DNA of 10,000 bases from Asticcacaulis sp. (GCF_020217185.1 NZ_JAIWNX010000268.1:1-10000), one strand, 5' to 3'; positions 1 through 7,026 are shown, counted from the stretch's first letter. Made by a program: numbers and translations. Notes: generated by a model from the letters alone, not told the origin.

Positions 1-6
1 TCCATT

Positions 7-47
7 CGAGAATTTCTCATGTCACTGACACATATGAGAAATTCTCG
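7..47. promoter_or_regulatory. Nested palindromes, probable double operator
   Basis: A perfect 14-base inverted repeat is formed by CGAGAATTTCTCAT (7-20) and ATGAGAAATTCTCG (34-47), 13 bases apart. Each arm contains its own 11-base palindrome, GAGAATTTCTC at 8-18 and GAGAAATTCTC at 36-46, with centres 28 bases apart. A third palindrome, TGTCACTGACA, lies between them at 20-30. Repeated self-symmetric units suit a pair of sites for a dimeric regulator better than a terminator, and no T-run follows on either strand. The regulated gene would lie to the left of the window. A structured RNA element remains possible. Confidence 0.5.
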
Positions 48-54
48 CTTCTTC

Positions 55-87
55 AACGGCCGGATGCGGTCAGCATCTTCGGCCGTT
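55..87. terminator. Hairpin downstream of ccmG, possible operon terminator
   Basis: AACGGCCG (55-62) pairs with CGGCCGTT (80-87), and the inner GATGC (63-67) pairs with GCATC (73-77). This gives a 13-pair stem with a two-base bulge and a five-base loop. It starts eight bases beyond the ccmG stop codon, the usual place for a terminator of the leftward ccm operon. No T-run follows it on the minus strand, so intrinsic termination would be weak. It may instead act as a 3' stabilising stem-loop. Confidence 0.45.
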
Positions 88-94
88 GGTATAA

Positions 95-634
95 TTAAGG
101 CAGCTTCGTCCCTTCACTGACGGCCTTGTACACCGCAGGCACGGTTTCCGGCACGATCGGGCCGGTGATCTTGTCGATCACCACGCCGTCCGCGCCGACG
201 ATAAAGGTTTCCGGCACACCTGAAATCCCCAGATCGAGCCCCATCTGCCCGTCTTCGTCGGACAGTATGCGCGCGTAGGGATTGCCGTGCTTTTCGATAA
301 AGCTCAGCCCATTGATCGGCGTATCCTTATGGTCGATGCCGATAATGATGACACCCTTGGCCTTCAGGTCCATCAGATAGGGGTGCTCGGCCAGACACGG
401 CGTACACCACGAGGCAAAGACATTGACCAGAACCGGCTTGCCCGACGCACGCGCGATCGCCGGCAAGGAGGCCAGCGACCCGTCGTGCAGATCGGTCAGT
501 TGGCGCGCCGGCAACGGCTTGCCGACCAGCTCCGCCGGGGCGTAGTCGGTCTTTTTATGGAAATTGTACCAGCCGAGTATGGCCGCAAGCCCTACCAGCA
601 GGACCAGAGGCGCGGCCAGCAGAAGGCGCTTCAT
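95..634 (-). CDS. ccmG: CcmG/DsbE, thiol:disulfide interchange protein of cytochrome c maturation
   Basis: This is a membrane-anchored periplasmic thioredoxin-like protein that keeps the CXXCH cysteines of apocytochrome c reduced for heme attachment. Of its 179 residues, about 4-22 form a single hydrophobic N-terminal anchor. The redox motif WCTPC has its cysteines at 77 and 80, and the cis-proline loop SGVPETF has P141. Both are hallmarks of the CcmG/DsbE branch, and the length is normal for the family. The ATG overlaps the ccmD stop by four bases (ATGA), so translation is probably coupled. It is the last gene of the ccm operon here. The TlpA-like thioredoxin family is the only realistic alternative, and operon position argues for CcmG. 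Confidence 0.95.
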   Translation of the reverse strand: MKRLLLAAPLVLLVGLAAILGWYNFHKKTDYAPAELVGKPLPARQLTDLHDGSLASLPAIARASGKPVLVNVFASWCTPCLAEHPYLMDLKAKGVIIIGIDHKDTPINGLSFIEKHGNPYARILSDEDGQMGLDLGISGVPETFIVGADGVVIDKITGPIVPETVPAVYKAVSEGTKLP

Positions 635-807
635 GCGTCCACCTTTTGTGCCTTTTCAGCGGCCAGAGTCTCCTGCAACGCCTTGAGCTTCGCCGCGCGG
701 TCACGATGCGCGCGCACGCTCAGCACGGTGAGGCTGAGCAGGGCCAGCGCCGTCACGCCATAGCTGCCCCAGACGAAAAAGGCGTACTTGCCCATATCCA
801 GATCCAT
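631..807 (-). CDS. ccmD: CcmD, small heme exporter subunit
   Basis: This 58-residue protein starts MDLDMGKYAFFVWGSYGV. It has one membrane span at about residues 10-31, followed by a charged helical tail rich in Arg, Lys, Ala and Glu. That layout is typical of CcmD, which in well-studied relatives binds the CcmABC complex and helps release heme-loaded CcmE. The start codon sits in the sequence TAATG, sharing one base with the ccmC stop. A strong ribosome site, AAGGAGG, lies just upstream inside the ccmC end. The stop overlaps the ccmG start by four bases. Primary sequence is poorly conserved in this family, so the call rests on the topology, the tyrosine/aromatic start and the gene order. Confidence 0.9.
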   Translation of the reverse strand: MDLDMGKYAFFVWGSYGVTALALLSLTVLSVRAHRDRAAKLKALQETLAAEKAQKVDA

Positions 808-1541
808 TACGCCCCTCCTTCGCGGAAGCCGAGACGCGCCCGCAGTCCGTTATATTTGCGGCTCAGGATTTCCGTATCTATGCGGATCAGCCACAGCCAC
901 ACGAACAGTGCCTTATAGGCCAGTGCCATCACCAGCAGCGGCCACAGCATGGACGGCGCGACGGTGGGGCCATCCGGCCGGAAAACCGAAGCGCCCTGAT
1001 GCAGGGTGTTCCACCAATCGACCGAAAACTTGATGATGGGCAGGTTGATCAGGCCGATCAGGGCCAGAATGGCGGTTGATTTGGCCGCCCTCTGTTCGTC
1101 TTCGATCGAGGCGTGCAGGGCGATATAGCCGATATAGAAGAGGAACAGCACCAGCACCGAGGTCATGCGCCCGTCCCATTCCCACCAGGTGCCCCACATG
1201 GGCTTACCCCACAAGGACCCGGTGATCAGGGCCAGTGCGGTGAAGACCGCGCCTATGGGGGCAGCGGCCTTGGCAGCGGCATCGGCCAGGGCATGACGGA
1301 AGATCAGGCCGAAGAAGCTCGCCACGCCCATGACAAGATAGGTAAACAGCGCCATCCACGCCGCCGGGACGTGGATATACATGATGCGCACCGTGTCGCC
1401 CTGCTGATAGTCTTCGGGCGAGGCGAAGCAGAGATAAAGCCCCCACGCAAACAGCACGAGGCTCAGCCCCGCCACCCACGGGCGCACGGGCGCAAACACC
1501 TTCGAGAAACGGTCCGGATTGGCCAGCCAGCTTATGATCAT
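807..1541 (-). CDS. ccmC: CcmC, heme-handling inner-membrane protein
   Basis: CcmC presents heme to the chaperone CcmE at the periplasmic face as part of the CcmABCD complex. The 244 residues contain about six membrane spans. The tryptophan-rich heme-binding motif WGTWWEWDGRMTS lies at 116-128. Two flanking periplasmic histidines, H57 (in YIHVPAAW) and H181 (in TLHQGAS), match the expected axial heme ligands. All key residues are present and the length is standard. The start is fixed: the reading frame upstream runs into a stop with no other good start, although the ribosome site is weak. A 42-base gap separates it from ccmB, the only real gap in this operon. The stop overlaps the ccmD start by one base. 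Confidence 0.97.
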   Translation of the reverse strand: MIISWLANPDRFSKVFAPVRPWVAGLSLVLFAWGLYLCFASPEDYQQGDTVRIMYIHVPAAWMALFTYLVMGVASFFGLIFRHALADAAAKAAAPIGAVFTALALITGSLWGKPMWGTWWEWDGRMTSVLVLFLFYIGYIALHASIEDEQRAAKSTAILALIGLINLPIIKFSVDWWNTLHQGASVFRPDGPTVAPSMLWPLLVMALAYKALFVWLWLIRIDTEILSRKYNGLRARLGFREGGA

Positions 1542-1583
1542 GGGTGTCTCACATAGGCGGTTTCACGAAGAGCGACAAGTCTG

Positions 1584-2273
1584 TCAATTTAACGCACTGC
1601 GCAGCGCCGCGCCCATGGCGATGGGGCCCAGCGCCAGCGCAAACAGGCCGTAGGCGCAGAGCAGGCTGAGCGCCTGAAACACGGGGGCACCGGTGACGAA
1701 GGCCTGCATCAGGCCCGCGCCGAAAATGACCGGCGGCACATAGAAGGGCAGGACCAGCAGGGCGATCAGCACCCCGCCCTTACGTGAGCCGAGGGTGAGT
1801 GACGCCCCCGCGCCCCCGATCAGGGCAAAGCTGAGCGAGCCGATCAGGGCCGCCACCAGCGCCAGACCAGCCACGCCCACGGGCGCGCCCAGCAGGATCA
1901 TTACCACCGGCGTCATCAGAGACAGGATCAGGCCCGTGCCCAGCCACTGGGCCAGACATTTGAGAAACGCCACCCATTCGAGCGCCAGCGGCCCGGTGCG
2001 CAACAGGTCGAACACCCCGTCTTCGTAATCGCGCTCAAACAGCCGTTCCAGCGACAAAAGGGAGGCCAGCGCCAGACACAGCCAGGTCAGGCCCGGCGCG
2101 ATCTTCGACAGGGTTTGCGCCTCCGGTCCGAGGCTGAGCGGCACCATGGCCATCAGGGTCAGATAGAATCCGGCGGCCAGCACCGGCCCGCCGCCGCGCG
2201 CCAGAGACAGACCCAGATCGCGCTTCAACAGGGCGAGGGAAGGGGAGGCGGGGCTCGCCTTTAACTCACCCAT
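1584..2273 (-). CDS. ccmB: CcmB, heme exporter membrane subunit
   Basis: CcmB is the membrane partner of the ATPase CcmA in the ABC-type complex that drives release of heme-loaded CcmE. The 229-residue protein is very hydrophobic, with about six predicted spans. A conserved cytoplasmic segment LERLFERDYEDGVFDLL lies at 75-91 and the LPFYVPPVIFG motif at 175-185. Both are typical of CcmB. The gene starts inside the end of ccmA (8-base overlap) and has a GGAGG ribosome site within ccmA, which implies coupled translation and matched subunit amounts. Nothing is truncated or unusual. Confidence 0.95.
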   Translation of the reverse strand: MGELKASPASPSLALLKRDLGLSLARGGGPVLAAGFYLTLMAMVPLSLGPEAQTLSKIAPGLTWLCLALASLLSLERLFERDYEDGVFDLLRTGPLALEWVAFLKCLAQWLGTGLILSLMTPVVMILLGAPVGVAGLALVAALIGSLSFALIGGAGASLTLGSRKGGVLIALLVLPFYVPPVIFGAGLMQAFVTGAPVFQALSLLCAYGLFALALGPIAMGAALRSALN

Positions 2274-2895
2274 AGACCGCCTCCATCGCCGGTGCCGTCA
2301 GTCGCAGTTCGCGCACCTCAAACGGCAGCGGATCGTGCACGGCGCAGACAATCAGCCCGCCTGCACTCAGATGTGCCCGCATCAGCTCGGCCAGCTTCGC
2401 CCGGTGTTCGGCATCGAGCGGCGACATAGGCTCATCGAGCAGCCAGACGGGGCGCTTCGCCATAATCAGCCGTGCGCACGACAGTCGTCGCTTCTGTCCC
2501 GCCGACAGCATCCGTGTTTCCAGATCCAGCAGGGGCGACAGGTTCAGCCGCCGGATCGCCTCGGCCTGTCCCGCCGCCGTGCCCCCCAGAAAGGTGCGCT
2601 GAAAGTCCAGCTCCGCCCCGGCCAGACGTCCCGGCGACAGGGCTTCGGCGTGACCGAGATAATGGGCCTGCGCCGCCATTGACCCCTCCGGATCGACGCC
2701 GTCCACATAGCGCACGCGGCCGCCGTCGGGGCGGATAAACCCGGCCAGTGTGCGCAGCAGCGTCGTCTTGCCCACCCCATTGGCCCCGGTCAGGGCGACG
2801 CACTCACCCGGTGCGACGGAAAACGACAGGTCATGGATCAGATGGCGGTAGCCTTTTTTCAGGCTCAGCGCGTCCACCGCAAGAGAGAGGGCCAT
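2266..2895 (-). CDS. ccmA: CcmA, ATPase subunit of the heme exporter
   Basis: This cytoplasmic ABC ATPase powers the CcmABCD complex. With the ATG at 2895 the protein has 209 residues. It carries the Walker A motif GANGVGKT (37-44), the signature LSAGQKRRL (130-138), Walker B VWLLDEP (150-156) and the switch histidine H187. The segment HYLGHAEALSP (78-88) is typical of CcmA. An in-frame GTG at 2925 would add ten residues but lacks a convincing ribosome site and extends beyond the usual family start. The ATG has GGAAG about ten bases upstream. It is the first gene of the ccm operon and diverges from acnA. Confidence 0.95.
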   Translation of the reverse strand: MALSLAVDALSLKKGYRHLIHDLSFSVAPGECVALTGANGVGKTTLLRTLAGFIRPDGGRVRYVDGVDPEGSMAAQAHYLGHAEALSPGRLAGAELDFQRTFLGGTAAGQAEAIRRLNLSPLLDLETRMLSAGQKRRLSCARLIMAKRPVWLLDEPMSPLDAEHRAKLAELMRAHLSAGGLIVCAVHDPLPFEVRELRLTAPAMEAVYG

Positions 2896-2949
2896 CAGGC
2901 GAAAACTTCCGAACAAATTCCCCACGGCGGGGGCTTCTTCATAGACGAG

Positions 2950-2974
2950 TAGCCGGAAGCGGTTTAGAAGGCAA
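2950..2974 (-). promoter_or_regulatory. Weak candidate promoter for the ccm operon
   Basis: On the minus strand, TTGCC (2974-2970) stands upstream of GCTA (2953-2950). This partly resembles the Caulobacter housekeeping pattern of a TTGAC-type box and a GCTA-type box 10-14 bases apart. The match beyond the first four bases of the -10 box is poor. The predicted leader is about 45-50 bases. The call rests on position and partial consensus only. Confidence 0.2.
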
Positions 2975-3000
2975 TTGACCGCGCCATCGGCCGGTAACCG
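2975..3000 (+). promoter_or_regulatory. Candidate promoter for acnA
   Basis: TTGACCG (2975-2981) is followed after 11 bases by GGTAACCG (2993-3000). This is a partial match to the Caulobacter sigma-73 pattern TTGACG / GCTANAWC with the expected short spacing; the -35 half is good and the -10 half is weak. The resulting 5' leader would be about 105 bases, long enough for post-transcriptional control, but I see no recognisable riboswitch in it. The rest of the 219-base region between ccmA and acnA shows only a short GC hairpin near 2920-2933. Confidence 0.3.
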
Positions 3001-3114
3001 TGCGACCCCGGACAGGACCCTGTGCGTCCGTCAGGGCGGAACGCGCGACGCCGGTTTCAGGCCCATTGGGGGCCGCGATGTTCCCACCTTACGCGGTCGG
3101 AAGGAAAAGCGACC

Positions 3115-5793
3115 ATGTCCCTCGACAGCTTTATTTCTAAGGCCGAACTCACCGTCGGCGACCACACCTACACCTATTTTGACCTGAAGGCCGCCGAAGC
3201 CAACGGCCTGCCCAACATCTCGCGGCTGCCCGCTTCGCTGAAAGTGCTGCTGGAAAACCTGCTGCGCAACGAAGACGGCGTGTCGGTGACCAAGGCCGAT
3301 ATTCAGGCGCTGGCCAACTGGATCGACAATAAGGGCTCGGTCGAACATGAAATCGCTTTCCGCCCGGCGCGCGTCCTGATGCAGGACTTCACCGGCGTCC
3401 CGGCGGTGGTGGACCTTGCGGCCATGCGCGACGCCATGGTCAAGCTGGGGGCTGATCCGGCCAAGATCAATCCGCTCAACCCAGTGGACCTGGTCATCGA
3501 CCACTCGGTCATGGTCGATTATTTCGGCACGGCTGATGCGGCCAAAAAGAATGTGGACCGCGAATATGAGCGCAATATGGAGCGCTATAACTTCCTGCGC
3601 TGGGGCTCGTCGGCCTTCAACAATTTCCGCGTCGTGCCGCCGGGCACCGGCATCTGCCATCAGGTCAATCTGGAATATCTGGCGCAAACCGTGTGGACCA
3701 GTGTAGCGGCGGGCGGTGAAGTCGCCTATCCCGACACGGTGGTCGGCACCGATTCGCACACCACCATGGTCAACGGCCTGAGCGTGCTCGGCTGGGGCGT
3801 CGGCGGCATCGAGGCCGAAGCCGCCATGCTGGGTCAGCCCATCCCCATGCTGATCCCCGAAGTGATCGGCTTTAAGCTGACCGGTCGCCTGCCGGAAGGC
3901 GCCACCGCCACCGACCTTGTCCTGACCATCACCCAGATGCTGCGCAAAAAGGGCGTGGTGGGCAAGTTTGTTGAATATTTCGGCGAAGGCCTGACCACCC
4001 TGTCGCTGGAAGATCAGGCGACCATTGCCAATATGGCTCCGGAATATGGCGCGACCTGCGGCTTCTTCCCGGTGTCGCAGGCGACCATCGACTATCTGAC
4101 GGCCACCAACCGCGAGCCCGCCCGCGTCGCTCTGGTCGAAGCCTATGCCAAACAGCAAGGCCTGTGGCTCGATCCGGAAAACGATCCGGTCTTCACCGAT
4201 ACGCTGGAGCTTGACCTTGGTGGCGTGCTGCCGTCTCTGGCCGGTCCCAAGCGTCCGCAGGACCGCGTGCTGCTGACCGACGCGGCGGCGGAATTTGCCA
4301 AGGCCCTGAGCGGTGAGTTCAACAAGGCGGGCGATGAAACCCGCTCGGCCCCCGTCGCCGGTACCGACTACAGCGTCAAGCACGGCGATGTGGTCATTGC
4401 CGCCATCACCTCGTGCACCAACACCTCCAACCCGTCGGTGCTGATCGCCGCCGGTCTGGTGGCGCGTAAGGCCAAGGCGCTGGGCCTCAGCGTCAAGCCG
4501 TGGGTTAAGACCTCGCTGGCCCCCGGTTCTCAGGTCGTCACCGATTATCTGAATGCCGCGGGCCTGACCGCCGATCTCGATGCGCTGGGCTTCAACCTGA
4601 CCGGCTATGGCTGCACCACCTGCATCGGCAATTCCGGCCCGCTGCCCGAAGCCATTTCGGCGGCCATCAACGAAGCCGATCTCGTCGCCTGCTCGGTCTT
4701 GTCGGGCAACCGCAATTTCGAAGGCCGTGTGAACCCCGACGTGCGCGCCAACTATCTGGCCTCGCCGCCGCTGGTCGTCGCCTATGCGCTGGCCGGATCG
4801 CTGAACGTCAATCTGACGACCGATCCCCTGGGCACCGGCAGCAACGGTGAGCCGGTCTATCTCAAGGACATCTGGCCCACCAATGCCGAGATCGCCGAGA
4901 TTCAGCGCGCCAACGTCACCCATGACAAGTTCAGCGCCCGCTATGCCGACGTCTTCAAGGGCGACGAACACTGGCAGGCCATCTCCGTGTCCGGCGGTCA
5001 GACCTATCAGTGGGACGCCACCTCGACCTACGTCGCCAACCCGCCCTATTTTGAGGGCATGACCATGACGCCGGAGAAGGTCACCGACATCGTCGAAGCC
5101 CGTGTGCTCGGCATCTTCGGCGACTCGATCACCACCGACCACATTTCGCCGGCCGGTTCGATCAAGAAGACCTCGCCCGCCGGTCAGTGGCTGACCAACC
5201 ACGACGTGCCGGTGTCGGAGTTCAACTCCTACGGCGCGCGTCGCGGTCACCACGAAGTCATGATGCGCGGCACCTTCGCCAATATCCGCATCCGCAACAA
5301 GATCACGCCGGACATCGAAGGCGGCGTGACCAAGCACTTCCCGTCGGGCGACGTCATGGCCATCTATGATGCCGCCATGCGCTACAAGGCCGAAGGCCGC
5401 AGCATGGTCATCTTCGCGGGTAAGGAATACGGCACGGGTTCCTCGCGCGACTGGGCGGCCAAGGGCACCAAGCTTCAGGGCGTGCGCGCCGTCATCGCCG
5501 AGTCGTTCGAGCGCATCCACCGCTCCAACCTGGTCGGCATGGGCGTCCTGCCCTTGCAGTTCAAGATCGACGGCTGGCAGAAGCTGGGCCTGACCGGTGA
5601 GGAAATCGTCACCATCCGCGGCCTCGAAAACGTCCAGCCGCGTCAGGAACTGATCGTTGAGCTGTTCCGCGCCTCGGACGGCAAGGTGGCCCGCTTCCCG
5701 GTCCGCTGCCGCATCGACACCCCGACCGAGCTTGAATATTTCAAGAACGGCGGCGTGATGCCTTACGTGCTGCGCAATCTGGCCCGCGGCTAG
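3115..5793 (+). CDS. acnA: Aconitate hydratase A (AcnA/IRP1-type aconitase)
   Basis: AcnA interconverts citrate and isocitrate in the TCA cycle using a [4Fe-4S] cluster. The 892-residue length is essentially that of the E. coli enzyme. Cluster ligands are C434 ([10 protein letters not shown]) and C500/C503 ([12 protein letters not shown]). Active-site segments include [12 protein letters not shown] around 211-222 and, in the C-terminal swivel domain, [12 protein letters not shown] from 773. I chose the ATG at 3115 because GGAAGGA lies nine bases upstream and the product then starts MSLDSF, as in the family. Upstream in-frame codons add a 31-residue extension of no family character. The gene diverges from ccmA and ends in a strong terminator. 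No residues appear to be missing. Confidence 0.98.
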   Translation: MSLDSFISKAELTVGDHTYTYFDLKAAEANGLPNISRLPASLKVLLENLLRNEDGVSVTKADIQALANWIDNKGSVEHEIAFRPARVLMQDFTGVPAVVDLAAMRDAMVKLGADPAKINPLNPVDLVIDHSVMVDYFGTADAAKKNVDREYERNMERYNFLRWGSSAFNNFRVVPPGTGICHQVNLEYLAQTVWTSVAAGGEVAYPDTVVGTDSHTTMVNGLSVLGWGVGGIEAEAAMLGQPIPMLIPEVIGFKLTGRLPEGATATDLVLTITQMLRKKGVVGKFVEYFGEGLTTLSLEDQATIANMAPEYGATCGFFPVSQATIDYLTATNREPARVALVEAYAKQQGLWLDPENDPVFTDTLELDLGGVLPSLAGPKRPQDRVLLTDAAAEFAKALSGEFNKAGDETRSAPVAGTDYSVKHGDVVIAAITSCTNTSNPSVLIAAGLVARKAKALGLSVKPWVKTSLAPGSQVVTDYLNAAGLTADLDALGFNLTGYGCTTCIGNSGPLPEAISAAINEADLVACSVLSGNRNFEGRVNPDVRANYLASPPLVVAYALAGSLNVNLTTDPLGTGSNGEPVYLKDIWPTNAEIAEIQRANVTHDKFSARYADVFKGDEHWQAISVSGGQTYQWDATSTYVANPPYFEGMTMTPEKVTDIVEARVLGIFGDSITTDHISPAGSIKKTSPAGQWLTNHDVPVSEFNSYGARRGHHEVMMRGTFANIRIRNKITPDIEGGVTKHFPSGDVMAIYDAAMRYKAEGRSMVIFAGKEYGTGSSRDWAAKGTKLQGVRAVIAESFERIHRSNLVGMGVLPLQFKIDGWQKLGLTGEEIVTIRGLENVQPRQELIVELFRASDGKVARFPVRCRIDTPTELEYFKNGGVMPYVLRNLARG

Positions 5794-5806
5794 GTTTGGT
5801 AAAGCA

Positions 5807-5828
5807 GGCAGGGGGCTTGCCCCCTGCC
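5807..5828 (+). repeat. GC-rich hairpin upstream of the acnA terminator
   Basis: GGCAGGGGG (5807-5815) pairs perfectly with CCCCCTGCC (5820-5828) around a four-base loop. It lies between the acnA stop and the T-run terminator. A very similar hairpin sits at the same place after acnB (9631-9651), and both are followed by CCCCGAT. I take this pair as copies of a short intergenic repeat or a tandem termination element. Confidence 0.7.
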
Positions 5829-5839
5829 CCCCGATTGAG

Positions 5840-5872
5840 GAGCCCCGTCGTCACCGGCGGGGCTCTTTTTTT
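5840..5872 (+). terminator. Intrinsic terminator of acnA
   Basis: GAGCCCCG (5840-5847) pairs with CGGGGCTC (5858-5865). The stem extends inward by three pairs, one of them a G-T wobble, to a TCAC loop, and seven Ts follow (5866-5872). This is a textbook rho-independent terminator. The last two Ts form part of the stop codon of the convergent gene on the other strand. Confidence 0.93.
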
Positions 5873-6209
5873 ACAGCAACCCCTCCGCCTGTAACCGCTG
5901 CTGCCAAAGATCTTTGCGGCGTTTCAGATCGTCCTTGCGCGCCATTTCGGAATAGTCCTCCGGAACGCGATCCAGCGCCTCATAGCGAAACTCTGTCTCG
6001 CCATGCGCGTTCCAGGCGGCTTGCAGGCTGGCGTGGCGGTGGCTGCCCAGTCGCAGCGTAAACCACAGGCCGTTCTGCTGCGCCTCCAGATTGCGGCTGG
6101 CCCCCACCCACGTCTCGCCCGTGGCGTTGCAGATCACCGCATAGACCCCGCTCACCGCCTTGCGTTCCTTATAGGCCGCGATGGCCGCCTTCTTTTCATG
6201 GCTGTCCAT
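5871..6209 (-). CDS. Small GIY-YIG-like nuclease-family protein
   Basis: This is a 112-residue soluble protein. A GIY-like strand, SGVYAV (GVY at 21-23), and a YIG-like strand, TWVGAS (WVG at 34-36), are followed by R39, giving the N-terminal core order of the GIY-YIG nuclease fold. The segment FRYEALDRV (74-82) fits the later core strand. I cannot place the catalytic glutamate with confidence, so enzyme activity is uncertain. The C-terminal third is highly charged and probably helical. The start is well supported by an AAGGAGGA ribosome site at 6214-6221. It is transcribed away from the DUF2239 gene and toward acnA. Its role is unknown; DNA repair or nucleic-acid binding is only an inference from the fold. 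Confidence 0.75.
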   Translation of the reverse strand: MDSHEKKAAIAAYKERKAVSGVYAVICNATGETWVGASRNLEAQQNGLWFTLRLGSHRHASLQAAWNAHGETEFRYEALDRVPEDYSEMARKDDLKRRKDLWQQRLQAEGLL

Positions 6210-6220
6210 GATCTCCTCCT

Positions 6221-6249
6221 TTGACAGCGGCGCTGATAACGCATATTTT
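6221..6249 (+). promoter_or_regulatory. Sigma70-type promoter for the DUF2239 gene
   Basis: TTGACA (6221-6226) is a perfect -35 box, followed after exactly 17 bases by TATTTT (6244-6249), which matches four of six bases of TATAAT. Transcription would begin near 6256, giving a leader of about 24 bases before the ATG at 6280. The -35 box lies directly upstream of the oppositely oriented gene's ribosome site, so the two control regions are interleaved. Confidence 0.6.
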
Positions 6250-6262
6250 TATCCGGGTAAAA
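6247..6262. promoter_or_regulatory. Operator-like palindrome between divergent genes
   Basis: TTTTATCCGGGTAAAA is symmetric about the centre of CCGG, with only one mismatched pair (6252/6257). It overlaps the end of the predicted -10 box and the predicted transcription start of the DUF2239 gene, a classic repressor position. It also sits upstream of the divergent GIY-YIG-like gene. It is AT-rich at the flanks in otherwise GC-rich DNA. The cognate regulator is unknown. Confidence 0.55.
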
Positions 6263-6279
6263 TAAATTCTGAGAACCTG

Positions 6280-6846
6280 ATGACGTCCGAACCCCTCTAC
6301 GCCGTGTTTCAGGCCGCCCGCCGTCTGATCGTTGGCCCGCCCGCCGAAGCCGCACTGGCTGCCCACAAGGCCCTTGCGGCTCAGCCCGACGCCCCCGTTA
6401 TCGTCCTTGATCGCGCGACGGGTGCGGTCGTCGATCTCGACCTGCGCGGCGACGCGGCGGCCATTCAGGCGCGCTATGCCCCCACACCTGAAACCGCGCC
6501 AGAAACCGTCAAACGCGGACGGCCAAAGCTGGGGGTCGTGCCGCGCGAAGTCACGCTTCTGCCGCGTCATTGGGAGTGGCTGTCGCAGCAGCCGGGGGGC
6601 GCCTCGGTGACCTTGCGCAAGCTGATCGACGCGGCGCGCAAAGGCGGCCCGGACCCCAGGGCGCGCCTCAATGCCGCCTATCGCGTCATGGTCACTCTGG
6701 CGGGCGATCGTGAGGGCTTTGAAGAGGCGTCGCGCGCCCTGTTTGCCGGGGATCGTGCCGCACTTCGTCAGCGCCTTGCCGTCTGGCCCACCGATATTGG
6801 GCAGGAGGTTCTGGCCTGTCTCGACACCGAGCCGCCCAGCGCCTGA
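6280..6846 (+). CDS. DUF2239 family protein
   Basis: This 188-residue protein belongs, from recognisable conserved segments, to the uncharacterised DUF2239 family. These are a PVIVLDRATGAVVDLDLRG segment (39-57), GRPKLGVVPREVTLLPRHW (80-98), QPGGASVTLRKLIDAARK (104-121) and GFEEASRALFAGDR (146-159). There is no signal peptide or membrane span. The middle (89-121) has a strand-helix-helix pattern resembling ribbon-helix-helix DNA-binding domains, which is my inference. The ATG at 6280 is preferred because the product then starts where family members do and a promoter fits upstream. The frame also stays open further upstream, where it would overlap the other gene and the promoter. The ribosome site is weak (GAG at 6271). 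Function is unknown. Confidence 0.85.
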   Translation: MTSEPLYAVFQAARRLIVGPPAEAALAAHKALAAQPDAPVIVLDRATGAVVDLDLRGDAAAIQARYAPTPETAPETVKRGRPKLGVVPREVTLLPRHWEWLSQQPGGASVTLRKLIDAARKGGPDPRARLNAAYRVMVTLAGDREGFEEASRALFAGDRAALRQRLAVWPTDIGQEVLACLDTEPPSA

Positions 6847-7026
6847 GGCACGCATCATGGCCAAAAGCGCCGTTCAGGAGTGAAAAACAAACTTCACCCA
6901 TGCAAATTTCTGCGCCGTTTCACGCCCATTTTACCCCTGCGGCCTATGCAAGGCTTCGCGCCTGCGATATGCGCCAAACCAAGGACTCCATAAGTCCGTC
7001 CCCAGACCCTTTCCAAAGGTGTACCG
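6847..7026 (+). other. acnB leader and intergenic region
   Basis: No convincing gene lies in these 180 bases. AAAGG at 7015-7019 is the acnB ribosome site, seven bases before the ATG. Small hairpins are possible at 6948-6965 (GCAAGGC with GCCTGC, one bulge) and 6983-6997 (GGACT with AGTCC). A GACTC site at 6984-6988 fits the GANTC target of the CcrM methylase used in Caulobacterales. No promoter stands out, and no terminator follows the DUF2239 gene, so some read-through into acnB is possible. Confidence 0.5.

Noticed and set aside
7..87. The left-edge inverted repeats as transposon ends or a CRISPR repeat
   Set aside because: There is no transposase, no target duplication and no regular repeat-spacer series; the repeat arms are only 13 bases apart.
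287..763. Plus-strand open frame opposite ccmG and ccmD
   Set aside because: It is very rich in Arg and Gln and covers two well-supported genes on the other strand. It is a shadow frame.
2896..2925. GTG start adding ten residues to CcmA
   Set aside because: GTG is less likely than the nearby ATG, no convincing ribosome site precedes it, and the ABC domain begins right after the ATG at 2895.
3022..3114. Upstream start extending AcnA by 31 residues
   Set aside because: The extension is Arg/Gly-rich and unlike the family N-terminus. The ATG at 3115 has a good ribosome site, and the product then has the normal length.
3031..5520. An 829-codon open frame antisense to acnA
   Set aside because: It lies wholly opposite a well-conserved aconitase gene, and its product is low-complexity and rich in Gly, Asp, His, Arg and Val, as expected when GC-biased codons are read in reverse. 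It has no recognisable domain.
6181..6279. Longer N-terminus for the DUF2239 protein
   Set aside because: It would read through the promoter and into the divergent gene, and the added residues are not part of the family pattern.
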